From assembly GCA_963780825.1 (NCBI GenBank), contig CAWADL010000007.1, positions 114,053-178,052 on the forward strand: DNA of 64,000 nucleotides, read 5' to 3'. This stretch comes from Roseiarcus sp963780825 (lineage in GTDB: Bacteria > Pseudomonadota > Alphaproteobacteria > Rhizobiales > Beijerinckiaceae). The position numbers were made by a program, and so were the translations under genes. Under the pieces are notes generated by a model. It was not told the origin of the DNA. It saw only the letters and a list, made by a program, of their open reading frames with translations, and ran no database searches. Of this stretch, positions 27,869-37,943 are shown piece by piece (within the stretch, counting starts at the first letter, position 1; each line of letters opens with the position of its first letter).

Positions 27869-29960
27869 TTAAGCGACGACGCCAAGCGAGCGCACTTCGA
27901 CGCCACGGGCGATTTCGAGCTGCGACAGCACCGGCAGCGTCGGGAACATGCGTTCGATGATCATGCGCACGAACGGCCGCGTCTCCGCCGTGGTGATCAC
28001 GGCGAACATGTGCTTCTCCTCGAGCCGTTTGCGGATCGCGGCGGAGACTTGGGTCGCGAACTCCTCCATCAGCCGCGGGATCGATGTCGAACTCGGCGAT
28101 CTCGCCCTTGGCGTCGCGTTTCAGGCTCTGGTGGAACACCAAGTCCCATTTGGTTCCCAACCTGAGCACCTTCAGCACGCCCTGATCGAGAATCGCGCCG
28201 CAAATCTGTTGCGAGATGCGGACCCGCACGTGCTCGACGATCTGCTCGGGTCGGCGAACGTGGGGGGCGATCTCGGCGATCGCCTCCAGGATCAGATTGA
28301 GATTGCGGATCGAGACGCGTTCGGCGAGCAGCAGCTTGAACACCGCGAGCAAGCCGGAATGCGAGATCTGCGACGGGCAGATGTCGTCGAGCAGGCGTTT
28401 GTACTCGGTGTCGAGGCGATCCAGCAGGCCGCGCATGTCCTTGTAAGACAGCAGGCGCGCCAGATTGTTGTGGATCGTCTCGGAGAGATGGGTCAGCATC
28501 ACCGAGATTGGATCGATCGGCCGGAAGCCCTCGCGCTTGGCCTCCTTGGCGAAGGCCTCGGCGATCCAGAGGGCCTTCATGCCGAAGGCGGGCTCGCGAA
28601 TCTCATCGCCCGGCGTCGACGGGCGCCGGCCGTCGCCGACGACAACCAACATGTCGTGCACGCGAAGCTCCTGCGTCGCCGCCACGGTGCCGTGCAAGCG
28701 GATCTGATAGGTCTTCGGCGGCGCGTTGATCTCGTCGGTGAGTTTGATCTCCGGGACGACGAAGCCGTATTCCCTGGCGAACTTGCGCCGCATCTTCGCG
28801 ACCCGGTTGGCGATCTCGGCATGCTGCGCGAGCAGGGTCGCCGCGAGCTCTTTGGAGAAGCAAAGCTCGACTTCGGCGGGCTTCAGATGCTCCTTGATTG
28901 AGCCGCGCGCCTCGGCGCGTGTGCGCTCTTCCTGGGTCGCGCGCGTGGCCGCCTCCGCGGCGGCCCGGGCGCGGTCGCGCGCGGGGATCGCAATGCCAAC
29001 GAACGCCAGCAGTCCACCGAGCGTGGCGAACGGAAGCAGCGGCAGGCCGGGAACGATGCCTAAGATGAACATCAGGCCGGCGGCCATAAACAGTGCGGTC
29101 GGATAGTAGCCGAGCTGACCGAGCACGGCCTTCTCGGCCGAGCCGCGCGTGCCGCCTTTGGCGACCAGCATGCCCGCGGCCAGCGAGATGATCAGCGCGG
29201 GGATTTGGGAGACCAGGCCGTCGCCAACGGAAAGCTTGGTGAAGACGTCGGAGGCGCTTGACAGGCTCATGCCGTGGCGGGTGACGCCGATCACGATGCC
29301 GCCGAAGATGTTGACGCCGAGAATGATGATGCCGGCGATGGCGTCGCCGCGCACGAATTTGGAGGCGCCGTCCATCGAACCGAAGAAGGCGCTTTCCTCC
29401 TCCAACTCACGCCGGCGCTGCTGCGCGACCTTCTCGTCAATCAAACCCGCCGAGAGGTCGGCGTCGATCGCCATCTGCTTGCCGGGGATTGCGTCCAAGG
29501 TGAACCGCGCGCCGACTTCGGCGATACGTGTCGCGCCCTTGGTGATGACCAGGAAGTTGATAGTTACCAATATGAGAAAGACGATGATGCCGATGAGGAA
29601 ATCGCCGCCCATGACGAGCTGCGCGAAGCCGGCGATGATGTACCCGGCCGCCGTCGGGCCGCCGCTGCCATGCGCCAGGATGAGCCGCGTGGTGGAGATG
29701 TTGAGCGCCAGTCGCAGCACGGTTGCAACCAGCAGGACGGTTGGAAACGCCGAGAATTCCAGCGGTTTCTGGATCCACAGCGCCACCATCAGGATCAGGA
29801 CGGAGAGCGCGATCGACACCGCCAGCCCGAAATCGATCATGAACGCCGGGACGGGCAGGAAGAACAGGCAAAGCACCAGCACGATGCCGACCGCAAACGC
29901 GATATCGTTGCCTGAGCGCGGCGCCGCCGTCGCGGGCGCCGAAACGGTAGTTACCGACAA
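27869..29960 (-). CDS. flhA: Flagellar biosynthesis protein FlhA (one frameshift)
   Basis: About 697 aa. FlhA forms the nonameric export ring. The N-terminal membrane domain includes VPAFMIDFGLAVSIALSVLI and the conserved FHIPEP-type region (TVLRLALNISTTRLIL, KGATRIAEVGARFTLDAIPG, EKQ-like DEKVAQQRRR). The cytoplasmic domain carries VMLTHLSETIHNNLARLLS and RYICEQL-like helices. Near 28078 an extra C (GATCCCGCGGCTGATGG) shifts the frame; the correct frame continues RLMEEFATQVSAAIRKRLEE to the stop at 27869. Confidence 0.92.
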
Positions 29961-30577
29961 ACGCGTCTCTCCCCGGAGATCCAGCCAGCGCCGATCATGG
30001 CCGCCGCGGCTTGCGCGGGTCTGCCGAACCGGCGCCTTATCGGGATGTAGCCGCGTGCGCTGACCGCAGGGTTTCGGCGATCGGAAAGTTTTAAGGGGAA
30101 AATCGCGCAGCGAATGCCGTCAGCGACCTAAAACATGCACACGTCTGGCGGCCGCATATAGGCGCGACGGCTGGGGACGCCCTCTCCCCGCGGGTCCCAC
30201 GACGCAGCGCGCCGTATCAACAAAGCAGCGGGGAGAGGGTTTGGGGTGAGGGGCGAGCCGCTTGGGCTTACGTTTCCAACTATCGCACGCTGCGTCAAAT
30301 TGTATTTGAAGATTGCACGCAAGCGTTAGAGTGTTTCCTGCCATCAGAGTCGGCGCTCCAATGCGCCGCGCCTGGGAACCGCACGTGCAAGCGGCTCGCC
30401 CCTACCCAAACCTCTCCCCGCTGCCGACCTGATGTGGCGAGCTACATCGTGCGACACGCGGGGAGAGGGGTCCCCAGCCGTTGTGCTAAGCGATGCGGCG
30501 GGCTGATGTTCACTCCACAGCTGCGCAGACGTCCCGTCGCTTGAATCCGGGCGTAGGGGACCCCCACCCTCTGGGCT
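29961..30577. other. Intergenic region between flhA and fliQ, filled with repeat debris
   Basis: 617 bases with no gene. It holds a degenerate half-copy of the TGTAGCCGCG element (about 30046-30075) and a pair of inverted sequences rich in CTCTCCCCGC / GCGGGGAGAGG (30178-30478). FliQ and FlhA are adjacent in many relatives, so the repeats probably entered between two genes that were once neighbours. The flhA promoter, if separate, would also lie here. Confidence 0.55.
30178..30478. repeat. Inverted pair of 'CTCTCCCCGC...GGGGAGAGGGTTTGGG' repeats
   Basis: The left unit (about 30178-30260) reads GCCCTCTCCCCGCGGGTCCC ... GCGGGGAGAGGGTTTGGGGT. The right unit (about 30391-30478) is its inverse, CTACCCAAACCTCTCCCCGC ... 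GCGGGGAGAGGGGTCCCC. Both include GCGGCTCGCCCC / GGGGCGAGCCGC at the inner side. This type of CTCTCCCC palindrome is a common dispersed element in proteobacterial intergenic regions. Confidence 0.75.
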
Positions 30578-30850
30578 TCAATCGCCGTAGCCGGTGGCTA
30601 TGCGGGCATAAACCCGCTCGGTGAAGACATAGAACTGCGCGCCGACGAACGACGCTGTCAGGCTGAACACCAGAAACACCACGATCAGCTTCGGCACGAA
30701 GGTGAGGGTCATCTCCTGCACCTGGGTCAGCGCCTGCATCAGCGCGACCGAAATGCCGACGATCATCGCCGCAAGCGTTACCGGCCCCGCGCCGACAACC
30801 ACCATCCAGATCGCCGATTGCAACAGATCGAGGACGTCGCCTTCGCTCAC
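30578..30850 (-). CDS. fliQ: Flagellar export protein FliQ
   Basis: Length is 90 aa with two membrane helices (IWMVVVGAGPVTLAAMIVGI and KLIVVFLVFSLTASFVGAQF) and the FliQ-typical ALTQVQEMTLTFVPK between them. FliQ wraps around the FliP-FliR gate. The start overlaps the flgD stop (ATGA). Confidence 0.93.
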   Translation of the reverse strand: MSEGDVLDLLQSAIWMVVVGAGPVTLAAMIVGISVALMQALTQVQEMTLTFVPKLIVVFLVFSLTASFVGAQFYVFTERVYARIATGYGD

Positions 30851-31260
30851 TGGACGACTGCGCCGTTGGCGAGCGACACCGTGTCGCCGTTGGTCAAGGT
30901 CGCGGTCGTTCCCGTGCTGGAGACGGTGACGGAGGAGACCACGCCGCTGCTGGCGCCGTCCGAGGACGTGATCGTCTGTCCAACCAATTGTTCGGCCTGC
31001 GACAGAGAATTTGAGATCAGCATGGAGTTCAACGTCGAGTTGGTCTTCACCGACTGGCCGACCTGCGACACGGTCGCGAGCTGGCTCACCATGGCGGTCG
31101 GATCCATCGGCTGAGTCGGATCCTGATGCTGCAACTCGCTCATCAGCAGCGTGAGAAAATCGTCGTAGCTGAGGGTATTTGTAGCAGAGACCGCCTGCGG
31201 CGCGCTCGCCGCGGAGTTTGAAGTCGTCGAAGACGTGGGAGGGACGGCGCTGACCGACAT
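30847..31260 (-). CDS. flgD: Hook-capping protein FlgD
   Basis: Length is 137 aa. The N-terminal FlgD domain has the signature LSYDDFLTLLMSELQHQDPT followed by QPMDPTAMVSQLATVSQVGQ. The C-terminal half is short, so the protein ends soon after the first cap domain, as in many alphaproteobacteria. The start at 31260 is preferred over an upstream ATG at 31326 because the FlgD domain begins shortly after it. FlgD is exported and caps the growing hook. Confidence 0.88.
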   Translation of the reverse strand: MSVSAVPPTSSTTSNSAASAPQAVSATNTLSYDDFLTLLMSELQHQDPTQPMDPTAMVSQLATVSQVGQSVKTNSTLNSMLISNSLSQAEQLVGQTITSSDGASSGVVSSVTVSSTGTTATLTNGDTVSLANGAVVQ

Positions 31261-31270
31261 GGGGAGGACC

Positions 31271-31681
31271 TCAGGCTGCGTAGGAGGTTGGCGGTTTTTC
31301 GGCGGGAAACATTTCGGCATGTTCAAGCGAGTACATGGCTCGCAAGGCTTTCATCGCCTCGAAGTAGCGGGCCCGACCGATGAGTTCGGCGACGGCGTCG
31401 AGCCCATGCTTGATCTGAGCCGCTTCGAACGCCTCCTTGGCCTTGGTGATCAGGGAATGCGCGAGTTGTGCGGTCGTTCGCGCCGAGCTCGGATCCATCA
31501 GCATGACCTGCGTGACGAAATAGACCTGGCGCAGGGGGGTCGTTGCGTCTTCGGCCTGCATGACGTGAGCTTCCAGTAGGAAGGTGGCGTCGTTCAACAA
31601 CTCCAGCGTCGCCTTGCGGTCGACGCGCAACACGGCGCCGTTGATGTAGATGCGCTCACCAGCCCTAAGCGTGATATTCAT
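31271..31681 (-). CDS. flbT: Flagellin mRNA regulator FlbT
   Basis: Length is 136 aa, matching the FlbT family from its start MNITLRAGERIYINGAVLRV through EAHVMQAEDATTPLRQVYF to YFEAMKALRAMYSLE. FlbT binds the 5' leader of flagellin mRNA and controls its stability or translation in Caulobacter and rhizobia. It lies between flaF and flgD, the standard Rhizobiales position. Confidence 0.93.
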   Translation of the reverse strand: MNITLRAGERIYINGAVLRVDRKATLELLNDATFLLEAHVMQAEDATTPLRQVYFVTQVMLMDPSSARTTAQLAHSLITKAKEAFEAAQIKHGLDAVAELIGRARYFEAMKALRAMYSLEHAEMFPAEKPPTSYAA

Positions 31682-31688
31682 TTCGACC

Positions 31689-32036
31689 TCAATTCAATCC
31701 GTCGCGGATGATCTGATTGATCTCGATGAGAGGAACCAGGTCGCGGCTTTCGCCGGCGCGCAGCCGTTCGATTTCCTTGATGACCCAGATGCCGATCGAG
31801 ATGAGACGCGCACGCAACGTCGTCGGCAACGCGTTCTCCGGCCCATTGAGATCGTCGAGGAAGACGATCCACAGCGTGCGCAACTGATAGAGCGCGTTGA
31901 TTCCCAGACGCGACTTCGGTCCCGAGGGCTCGGCGTCCTTCAGCATCCCGATCACGCGATCGAGCGCCCGCGCCTCGCAGGCGCGCATCGCCTGCGCCAA
32001 CTCTTCGATAATCTCATTGTATGCGAACTCGTACAT
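31689..32036 (-). CDS. flaF: Flagellar regulator FlaF
   Basis: About 115 aa. It has the FlaF-typical EARALDRVIGMLKDAE, INALYQLRTLWIVFLDDL and SIGIWVIKEIERLRAGE. The start at 32036 (MYEFAYNEI) is chosen because GGGGAGGAACG lies just upstream; the ATG at 32057 would place that ribosome site inside the gene. FlaF promotes flagellin translation and secretion and acts against FlbT. Confidence 0.92.
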   Translation of the reverse strand: MYEFAYNEIIEELAQAMRACEARALDRVIGMLKDAEPSGPKSRLGINALYQLRTLWIVFLDDLNGPENALPTTLRARLISIGIWVIKEIERLRAGESRDLVPLIEINQIIRDGLN

Positions 32037-32053
32037 CGCACGTTCCTCCCCAC

Positions 32054-33110
32054 TCAAGTCGGTATATATTGCGCAAGGCTGAGCCTTTGTATTTGCGCGG
32101 TAAGTTGATAGGCAGACTGCAGTTGGGTGCTGAGCGTGCTCAACTGCGTGGCGACCGACGCCGGGTCGACGTCGTCAAGCTTACCAATCTCCGTCTGCAC
32201 TTGGGTAAGCTGTAAGCTCATGAAGTCGTTGGCTTGGGTGATGGCGCTCTGCGAGACGCCAAGGTCCGCCTGCGTATTGGTGAGCGAGTCCACGCCCTGA
32301 TTGACGACGTTCAGCGAGGTCGCGGCCAGCGTTTGCTCAGCCGCGGAGGAGAGCCCGATGTTGCCGAATTCGCTCAGCATCGTGTAGCCCTGCGCGAGCT
32401 GCTGAAAGCCGGCGGAATTGGCGTTGGTCGAGGTGGTCACGGTCTGGCCAGGCGCGATTTCGGATGTCGTGTTGTCAGTCGAGGCGGTCGTCCAGCTTGA
32501 GCCCCAGGCGGGGCTGGTGAACAAATTTGCGAACGGTCCGGAGAGGAAGGATTGCATCTGCGAGGAGGTGATGCCGGACGTCTGCGGGGAGCCTGCGGAG
32601 AAGCCGAAATAGCTCTGGAAGGCGCTATCGACTGCGGTCTTGGCGCTCGAAGTTGGCGAGGCATAGTAGTCATCGAGCGGCGCCGACCCCAGCGTTCTGA
32701 CCGCCGAACACGTATTGGCCTGATGACGTGGTGTTGCCGACCGCGATGAGCTGTTGGAGATTGCTCTCGCCAATTGACTGCAACGTCGCGCCGGAGTCGG
32801 TGCTGGCTGTCCAGGCGGTGATGCCGGAAGCTGCGGTTTGCCCGCTTTTGAGCATCGAGCTCAACGCGCTCTGCGCCGTCGTGAGGTTCGTCGACGTGAT
32901 CCCATTGGCGCCGGTCAGCGCTTGCAGGAGATCGTCGTCATTTCGCAGCGACAGTTCATAGCCGGATTGGGCGCCGAGCTGCAACCCGAGGTCCGCGTAT
33001 TGACCGGTGGATGACTCGATTTCCAGGTTCGCCAATTGCTGCTGCGCGTTGTGAATCGACGGCAGCATGGCGCTGTTGAGATACTGCGAGGATATGGAGT
33101 TGACGTTCAT
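32054..33110 (-). CDS. flgL: Hook-filament junction protein FlgL (one frameshift)
   Basis: About 351 aa. The N-terminal flagellin-like helix (INSIS-type SISSQYLNSAMLPSIHNAQQ) and the QYVFGGQN motif at about 135 are typical of Rhizobiales FlgL. Just after VFGGQN, near 32690, the frame shifts and continues APLDDYYASPTSSAK to the C-terminal helix ending LQSAYQLTAQIQRLSLAQYI. FlgL forms the junction ring between hook and filament with FlgK. Confidence 0.88.
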
Positions 33111-33116
33111 GGTCGT

Positions 33117-34619
33117 TTACGCCGCGTTGATCAAGGTTTGCAGGAGCGAGGTGACCGTGGTCAGCAGCTTGGCTGACGTCGTGTAGGAATTCTCGATGTT
33201 CAGCATGTTGGTGAGTTCGGTGTCGAGGTTGACGCCGGTGGCGTTTTGCAGCGCCGACGACGCCTGAGAGAGCAGCGAACTTTGATAGGTGGCGTTGCTT
33301 GAGGCCTGCGAGTTCTGGCCTTGCAGCCAGCTGACGGACGTGTTCGCGTAGTCGGTGATCGACGTGTTCGAGCCGATGCCCGCGCTCGCCGAAAATGTCG
33401 TAGGCGTACTCAACGCGGAGACCAGCTGTTGCAGGCGGCCGGTGTAGCCCGTGGCGCCGGTCGTGTTGTAGCTGTAGTCCGTGCTGCCGGGGTCAGAGAT
33501 GCCGCCATCGCGCAGTAGCGTCGGGTCGCCGCCCTGGCTGGTGACGACATTGGGATTGACTTCGATTGAGGTGGCGAGCCCCGCAAAGTTGGCCGAGTTG
33601 GGCACGCCGGTGGCGCCGGGATAGGTGAACAGGCCGGGCTCCGCGGGGAGACCTGGGTTGGTCGTGGACTGATCGGTTTCGCTGAAGGCGGAGATCAGAT
33701 TGCCGGCGATCTGATCGAGTTGCGTCCCGTATTGCGGCGCGATCTGATCGCGCAACTGCACAAGTCCCGCGATCGCGCCGGTCTGAACCGGCATCGTCGA
33801 TTGGCTTCCAGTGATCGGCGTTCCCGCGATCATGACTTGGGCGCCGGTGGCGCCGGCACCAAGTTCGCCGCTCGCCTGAAAAGTCAAAAGGTTGGGCGTC
33901 TGATCGAATAGCGCGATACCGCTGTCGGTATATATCGAGACCGATCCATACTGATTGGTCGAAGTCGAAACGCCGATCTGCTGCGAGATCTGGATGAGGA
34001 TCGAATCGCGCTGATCCTCTTGCGGTCCGACGTTGGAGCCGTCACTCAGCCCGGTGACGATTTGATTGTTGACGGTCTCGAACTGGCCGAGCAGCGAGTT
34101 GACGGACGAGACCGCGGTGGCGATGCCCTGATCGGCTCGTGTTCGAACGTCATCGACCGCGCTGGCGCCGGCATTCAGGGAGGCGGCGAGATTCTGCGCC
34201 GCGGTGACGACCGCCTGCGCGGATTGCGAGTTGGTCGGCGAGGCCTGGTAGGTGATCAGCGCATCGTCGAGGTTGGACAGCATCGCCGACGGCGAATTCC
34301 CGTTGGAAAGCGCGCCGGTGGACGTGGAGCTCGAAGTATCGCTGACCGTCGCCGCAAGCTTGGAAAGCCCTGACGAGATGGCGCTCTGCATGGCCGATTC
34401 CGAGGTCGCGGAATTGACCTGGTCGACCAGCGCATCATCGGCGACGCGTGTTACCGAATCGATCTTCGAGCCGCCGTAGGGAACGGTGACCTCGTTGGCG
34501 ATCTCGCGCGAGTAGCCAGGCGTGTTCGCGTTGGCGACGTTGTTCGCGATGGTCGAGCTCTGCGTCCCGATCGTCGTGAACGCAGAATTTATGATGTTGA
34601 ACGCGGAGGAGAGCGTCAC
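33117..34619 (-). CDS. flgK: Hook-associated protein FlgK
   Basis: Length is 500 aa, uninterrupted. The N-terminus has the rod/hook family motif STIANNVANANTPGYSR, and the C-terminus ends with the pairing helix LTNMLNIENSYTTSAKLLTT followed by SLLQTLINA. The middle is the variable exposed domain. It sits 6 bases upstream of flgL, as in most Rhizobiales. Confidence 0.94.
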   Translation of the reverse strand: MTLSSAFNIINSAFTTIGTQSSTIANNVANANTPGYSREIANEVTVPYGGSKIDSVTRVADDALVDQVNSATSESAMQSAISSGLSKLAATVSDTSSSTSTGALSNGNSPSAMLSNLDDALITYQASPTNSQSAQAVVTAAQNLAASLNAGASAVDDVRTRADQGIATAVSSVNSLLGQFETVNNQIVTGLSDGSNVGPQEDQRDSILIQISQQIGVSTSTNQYGSVSIYTDSGIALFDQTPNLLTFQASGELGAGATGAQVMIAGTPITGSQSTMPVQTGAIAGLVQLRDQIAPQYGTQLDQIAGNLISAFSETDQSTTNPGLPAEPGLFTYPGATGVPNSANFAGLATSIEVNPNVVTSQGGDPTLLRDGGISDPGSTDYSYNTTGATGYTGRLQQLVSALSTPTTFSASAGIGSNTSITDYANTSVSWLQGQNSQASSNATYQSSLLSQASSALQNATGVNLDTELTNMLNIENSYTTSAKLLTTVTSLLQTLINAA

Positions 34620-34648
34620 GGGTCAATCTCGTACGTAGGAGCCAACGA

Positions 34649-35899
34649 TCAGGGCTGAATGTTGTTGAGCACGTCGAGGATCTTGGCGCCCGCCTGGAAC
34701 ACTTTTGAATTCGCCTCGTAGCTGCTTTGCGCCTGCACCATGTTGGTCAGCTCGGTAGCAAGGTCGACCGTCGAGTCCTCCAACGACGAGGATTGGATGG
34801 TGCCAAAGCCTCCGGCGCCGGCGACGCCGACCTGCGGGGCGCCGGAGGAATAATTCGCCTGGAATGCGTCGCCGCCAATGGCGGTAAGATTGTCGGGGGC
34901 GGCGACCTTGGCGAGCGGGATCGTGTAGACCGGGGTGATCGAGCCGTTGCCATAGTTGAACGATAGCACGCCGCTTTGAGAAATGCTGACGCTGGTGAGC
35001 GTGCCGGGGGCGTTGCCGTTGATGGTTGCGGTGCTGACCGCGAAGCTGGAGGCGAGCTGGGTGGTCTGGTCCAGATTGACCGACAGAGTCTGTCCTCCGG
35101 GCACCGTGAAGGTGAACGGCGAGCCGCCGGTGAGTCCACCGGTGGTTGAGCTGTAGGTCAAGGTGTTGGTTGCGAGTGGACCGGAGGAATAGGGAAATCC
35201 GCCGCCGGAGGATGCGCCCGCGGCGTCGTAGGCATCGACTTCCCACTGGCCGCCGCCTTCGTTGGTGAAGTAGAAATTGATCGTGTGCGCGCCGCCGAGA
35301 TCGTCATAGGCGACGAGCGAGGTCTCGGCGGTGAATTGGGAATTCGCCGAGTTGCTCGAGGGAAGATTGGCGGTGATCGGCGTGGATGCGGAGGGGAGGT
35401 TGGCGACCAGGGTCGCGGTGGTCGAGGGAATCGAGGTGTCGCTGGCGTCGTCGACATTGATCTTCTGCAATCCCGAGAGCGAATTGAGCGCGACGCCGCT
35501 CGTATTCGTGGGAGAGCCCATCAAATAGTAACCCGCGGAGTTGACCAGATTGCCGGAGGCATCCGGGACAAAGGAGCCGTCGCGCGTCAGGTAGACATCG
35601 CCGCCGCTGTCTTCGACGACGAAATAGCCGGTGCCCTGCACGGCAAGGTTGGTCGACGTCGAAGTCGCCTGCACCGTGCCTTGCAAGGAGTTCAAGGCTA
35701 TGGCGTCGGTGGTGACGCCGGCGAACTGCGAAGAAGAAGAGGTGGAGAGGTTCTCGGAGCCGCTGTCCACCAGCGTCTGGAACTGGGTTTCGACGTTCTT
35801 GTAGCCGGTCGTATTTGCGTTGGCGACGTTCTGGGCAATGGTCGCGAGCCAATTGGTGTTCGACAGCATGCCGGAAACAGAGGTATTCAAAATGCTCAT
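34649..35899 (-). CDS. flgE: Flagellar hook protein FlgE
   Basis: Length is 416 aa. The N-terminal motif TIAQNVANANTTGYKNVETQ, the central YDDLGGAHTINFYF (hook domain) and the C-terminal VDLATELTNMVQAQSSYEAN then SKVFQAGAKILDVLNN identify the hook subunit. AGGAG precedes the ATG by 9 bases. It is the first gene of the flgE-flgK-flgL-flaF-flbT-flgD-fliQ run, so a class III flagellar promoter is expected in the 68-base gap to fliP, though I could not identify boxes. Confidence 0.95.
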   Translation of the reverse strand: MSILNTSVSGMLSNTNWLATIAQNVANANTTGYKNVETQFQTLVDSGSENLSTSSSSQFAGVTTDAIALNSLQGTVQATSTSTNLAVQGTGYFVVEDSGGDVYLTRDGSFVPDASGNLVNSAGYYLMGSPTNTSGVALNSLSGLQKINVDDASDTSIPSTTATLVANLPSASTPITANLPSSNSANSQFTAETSLVAYDDLGGAHTINFYFTNEGGGQWEVDAYDAAGASSGGGFPYSSGPLATNTLTYSSTTGGLTGGSPFTFTVPGGQTLSVNLDQTTQLASSFAVSTATINGNAPGTLTSVSISQSGVLSFNYGNGSITPVYTIPLAKVAAPDNLTAIGGDAFQANYSSGAPQVGVAGAGGFGTIQSSSLEDSTVDLATELTNMVQAQSSYEANSKVFQAGAKILDVLNNIQP

Positions 35900-35967
35900 G
35901 AAGGCTAACTCCTACGTCGCTGAGTTTGATGAAGCGCGCCGATCCTTGTCCGAGGCTAGCGCGGGAA

Positions 35968-36702
35968 TTAGTTAACTGATCTTACCAAACTCCCGACCAG
36001 CAGGTTCCAGCCGTCAACCATGACGAAAAACAACAGCTTGGCCGGAAGCGAGAGCACTGTCGGCGGTAGCATCATCATGCCCATCGACATGGTGAGCGTG
36101 GCGACGATCAGGTCAATAACCAGAAACGGCAGAACGATCATGAAGCCGATCTCGAAGCCTCGCCGAAGTTCAGAGATCATGAACGCGGGGATGAGAATGC
36201 GCAGGTCCGCGCTGGAGCGGTCCTTGATCTCGAAACGTCCGCGGGAGAGGTTCTCGAACAGCGCCATATCCTTCTCGCGCACCTGCGCGAGCATGAAGTC
36301 GCGGAACGGCGCGCTGATCGCGGAGAGCGCCTTATCCTCCGGCAGCGAGTTCTCCATCAGGGGCTGCAGCCCTTCGCGCCAGGCGCGATCGAAGGTCGGC
36401 GCCATCACGAACAGGGTCATGAACAGCGCAAGCGACGTCAGCACGATGTTCGCAGGCGTGCTCTGAAGCCCGAGCCCGCTGCGCAGGAACGACAGCGCGA
36501 CGATGAAACGCGTGAAACTGGTGACCATGATCAGCAGGCCGGGCGCGACCGAGAGGGCTGTGAGGATCGCGGCGATCTGCAACACGCGGCCGGTCGCCGA
36601 CGCGCCGCCTGTGGGGATCAGCGAGCCAAGGTCGATGGTCTGCGCGGCCGCGGCCGCGGGAAGCACGAAGATCAGGCCAACGACGAGGCCAAATCGAGTC
36701 AT
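35968..36702 (-). CDS. fliP: Flagellar export protein FliP
   Basis: Length is 244 aa. A cleavable signal (LIFVLPAAAAAQ) is followed by the FliP signatures LLIMVTSFTRFIVALSFLRS, GLQSTPANIVLTSLALFMT, LIPAFMISELRRGFEIGFMI and TLTMSMGMMMLPP. FliP is the main component of the export gate. The start overlaps the fliL stop. Confidence 0.95.
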   Translation of the reverse strand: MTRFGLVVGLIFVLPAAAAAQTIDLGSLIPTGGASATGRVLQIAAILTALSVAPGLLIMVTSFTRFIVALSFLRSGLGLQSTPANIVLTSLALFMTLFVMAPTFDRAWREGLQPLMENSLPEDKALSAISAPFRDFMLAQVREKDMALFENLSRGRFEIKDRSSADLRILIPAFMISELRRGFEIGFMIVLPFLVIDLIVATLTMSMGMMMLPPTVLSLPAKLLFFVMVDGWNLLVGSLVRSVN

Positions 36703-37220
36703 TGCAACACCAGCGTCTTCAGCAAGAGCTCCGTCACTTTGCCGTTGGAGCGGACCTGCGCGCGGTCGCGCAAGTCTTGCCTGAGGTTCTCAAGTCCGAT
36801 CGGCCCCTGCAGCTCGTTGACCGACACGGTGTGCAGATAGGCAAGCTCATCAGTGGCGATTTCGGCGGCGAGGATTTCGGGATGTGGCGCGGTCTTCGGA
36901 TCGAAGACGATCGATGCCTCCAGCCGCACCCAGGTGTCGGGGGGGTTGGCGATATTGGTGACGATCGGCGGCATATCGACGATGTTCTGGCCGCCGGGAG
37001 CGCAATTGGCGGCGACCTCGACCTTGTCGCTCTTCTTCTCGGATGCGAGTTTGCCGACCGCCTTGTCGGCGCCGGCGTCCGGCGCCTTCGGGGGTGGGTT
37101 GATGACGGTCAAGCCCGCGCCGACGCCGGCGGCGATGAGCGTTACGATCAACCATTCGATGATCGTCCCCATCACTGAGGATTTCTTCTTGCCAGCTGCG
37201 GCCGGCTTTTCGTCGGCCAT
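36699..37220 (-). CDS. fliL: Flagellar basal body-associated protein FliL
   Basis: Length is 173 aa. A short cytosolic Lys-rich N-terminus is followed by one membrane helix (IIEWLIVTLIAAGVGAGLTV), a Lys/Ala linker and the FliL periplasmic domain (MPPIVTNIANPPDTWVRLEA, GLENLRQDLRDRAQVR, VTELLLKTLVLQ). FliL surrounds the stator and supports torque. Confidence 0.92.
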   Translation of the reverse strand: MADEKPAAAGKKKSSVMGTIIEWLIVTLIAAGVGAGLTVINPPPKAPDAGADKAVGKLASEKKSDKVEVAANCAPGGQNIVDMPPIVTNIANPPDTWVRLEASIVFDPKTAPHPEILAAEIATDELAYLHTVSVNELQGPIGLENLRQDLRDRAQVRSNGKVTELLLKTLVLQ

Positions 37221-37235
37221 GGGAAAGCCCTCGCG

Positions 37236-37943
37236 TCAGTACGGTTTGACGATGTCGTAGACCTGCTGGCCCCATCCGGGCTGTTGGGCCTCGGTGATGC
37301 GGCCGCGACCGCCGTAGGAGATGCGGGCCTCGGCGATGTGGTCATAGGAGATAATGTTGTCGCGCGTGATGTCGGAGGGACGCACGATGCCGGCGATCGT
37401 CAGCTCCCTGAGTTCGAAGTTGACGCGCAACTCCTGCGAGCCGCGGATGACCAGATTTCCGTTCGGCAGCACGTGCGTCACGACCGCGGGAACAGACAGA
37501 TTGATCTGCTCGGAGCGGTTGATGTCGCCATTGCCTTGCGAGGCGGAGGTCGAGTTGAAGTCGTGTTTATAATTACCAGGAGTCGGCGAACCGCCGGAGC
37601 TGCTGGTCACCGGCTGGAACAGCCAGTCAAAACTGAAGGTGCCGCTCGCGCTCGTCTTGCGGTCGGAGGAATTGCCGACCACGGCCTTGTCGTTGATGAC
37701 AATGGCGACCGTCACGATGTCGCCGACGTGCGCGACGCGCTGGTCAGTGTAGAGATTGACCGCCCGCGGCGCCGCGACGGCGCGCGCGGCCGGCGGCAGA
37801 TCGGTGGCGTCCGCCCCGGTTTCGCCGATGCCTGAGCCGACCGGAGACATTTCGGGCGCGCGCATGAAGTCGCGTATCGGGGGCGCACAGCCGCAAAGCG
37901 CAAGCGAGACGGCGAGCGCGGCGAAGCGATAGACCTGCATCAC
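37236..37943 (-). CDS. flgH: Flagellar L-ring protein FlgH (lipoprotein)
   Basis: Length is 235 aa. The N-terminal lipoprotein signal has a lipobox-like LALCGCA. The FlgH core (NLYTDQRVAHVGDIVTVAIV, LPNGNLVIRGSQELRVNFEL, ELTIAGIVRPSDITRDN, ISYGGRGRITEAQQPGWGQQ) is complete. FlgH forms the outer-membrane L ring. The start overlaps the motE-like stop by 4 bases. Confidence 0.95.
   Translation of the reverse strand: MMQVYRFAALAVSLALCGCAPPIRDFMRAPEMSPVGSGIGETGADATDLPPAARAVAAPRAVNLYTDQRVAHVGDIVTVAIVINDKAVVGNSSDRKTSASGTFSFDWLFQPVTSSSGGSPTPGNYKHDFNSTSASQGNGDINRSEQINLSVPAVVTHVLPNGNLVIRGSQELRVNFELRELTIAGIVRPSDITRDNIISYDHIAEARISYGGRGRITEAQQPGWGQQVYDIVKPY

Noticed and set aside
27111..29960. A 949-aa FlhA-FliR fusion protein
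   Set aside because: The fusion arises from an extra C near 28078 in flhA; FlhA's own C-terminus and stop, and the fliR start, are both present in the correct frames.
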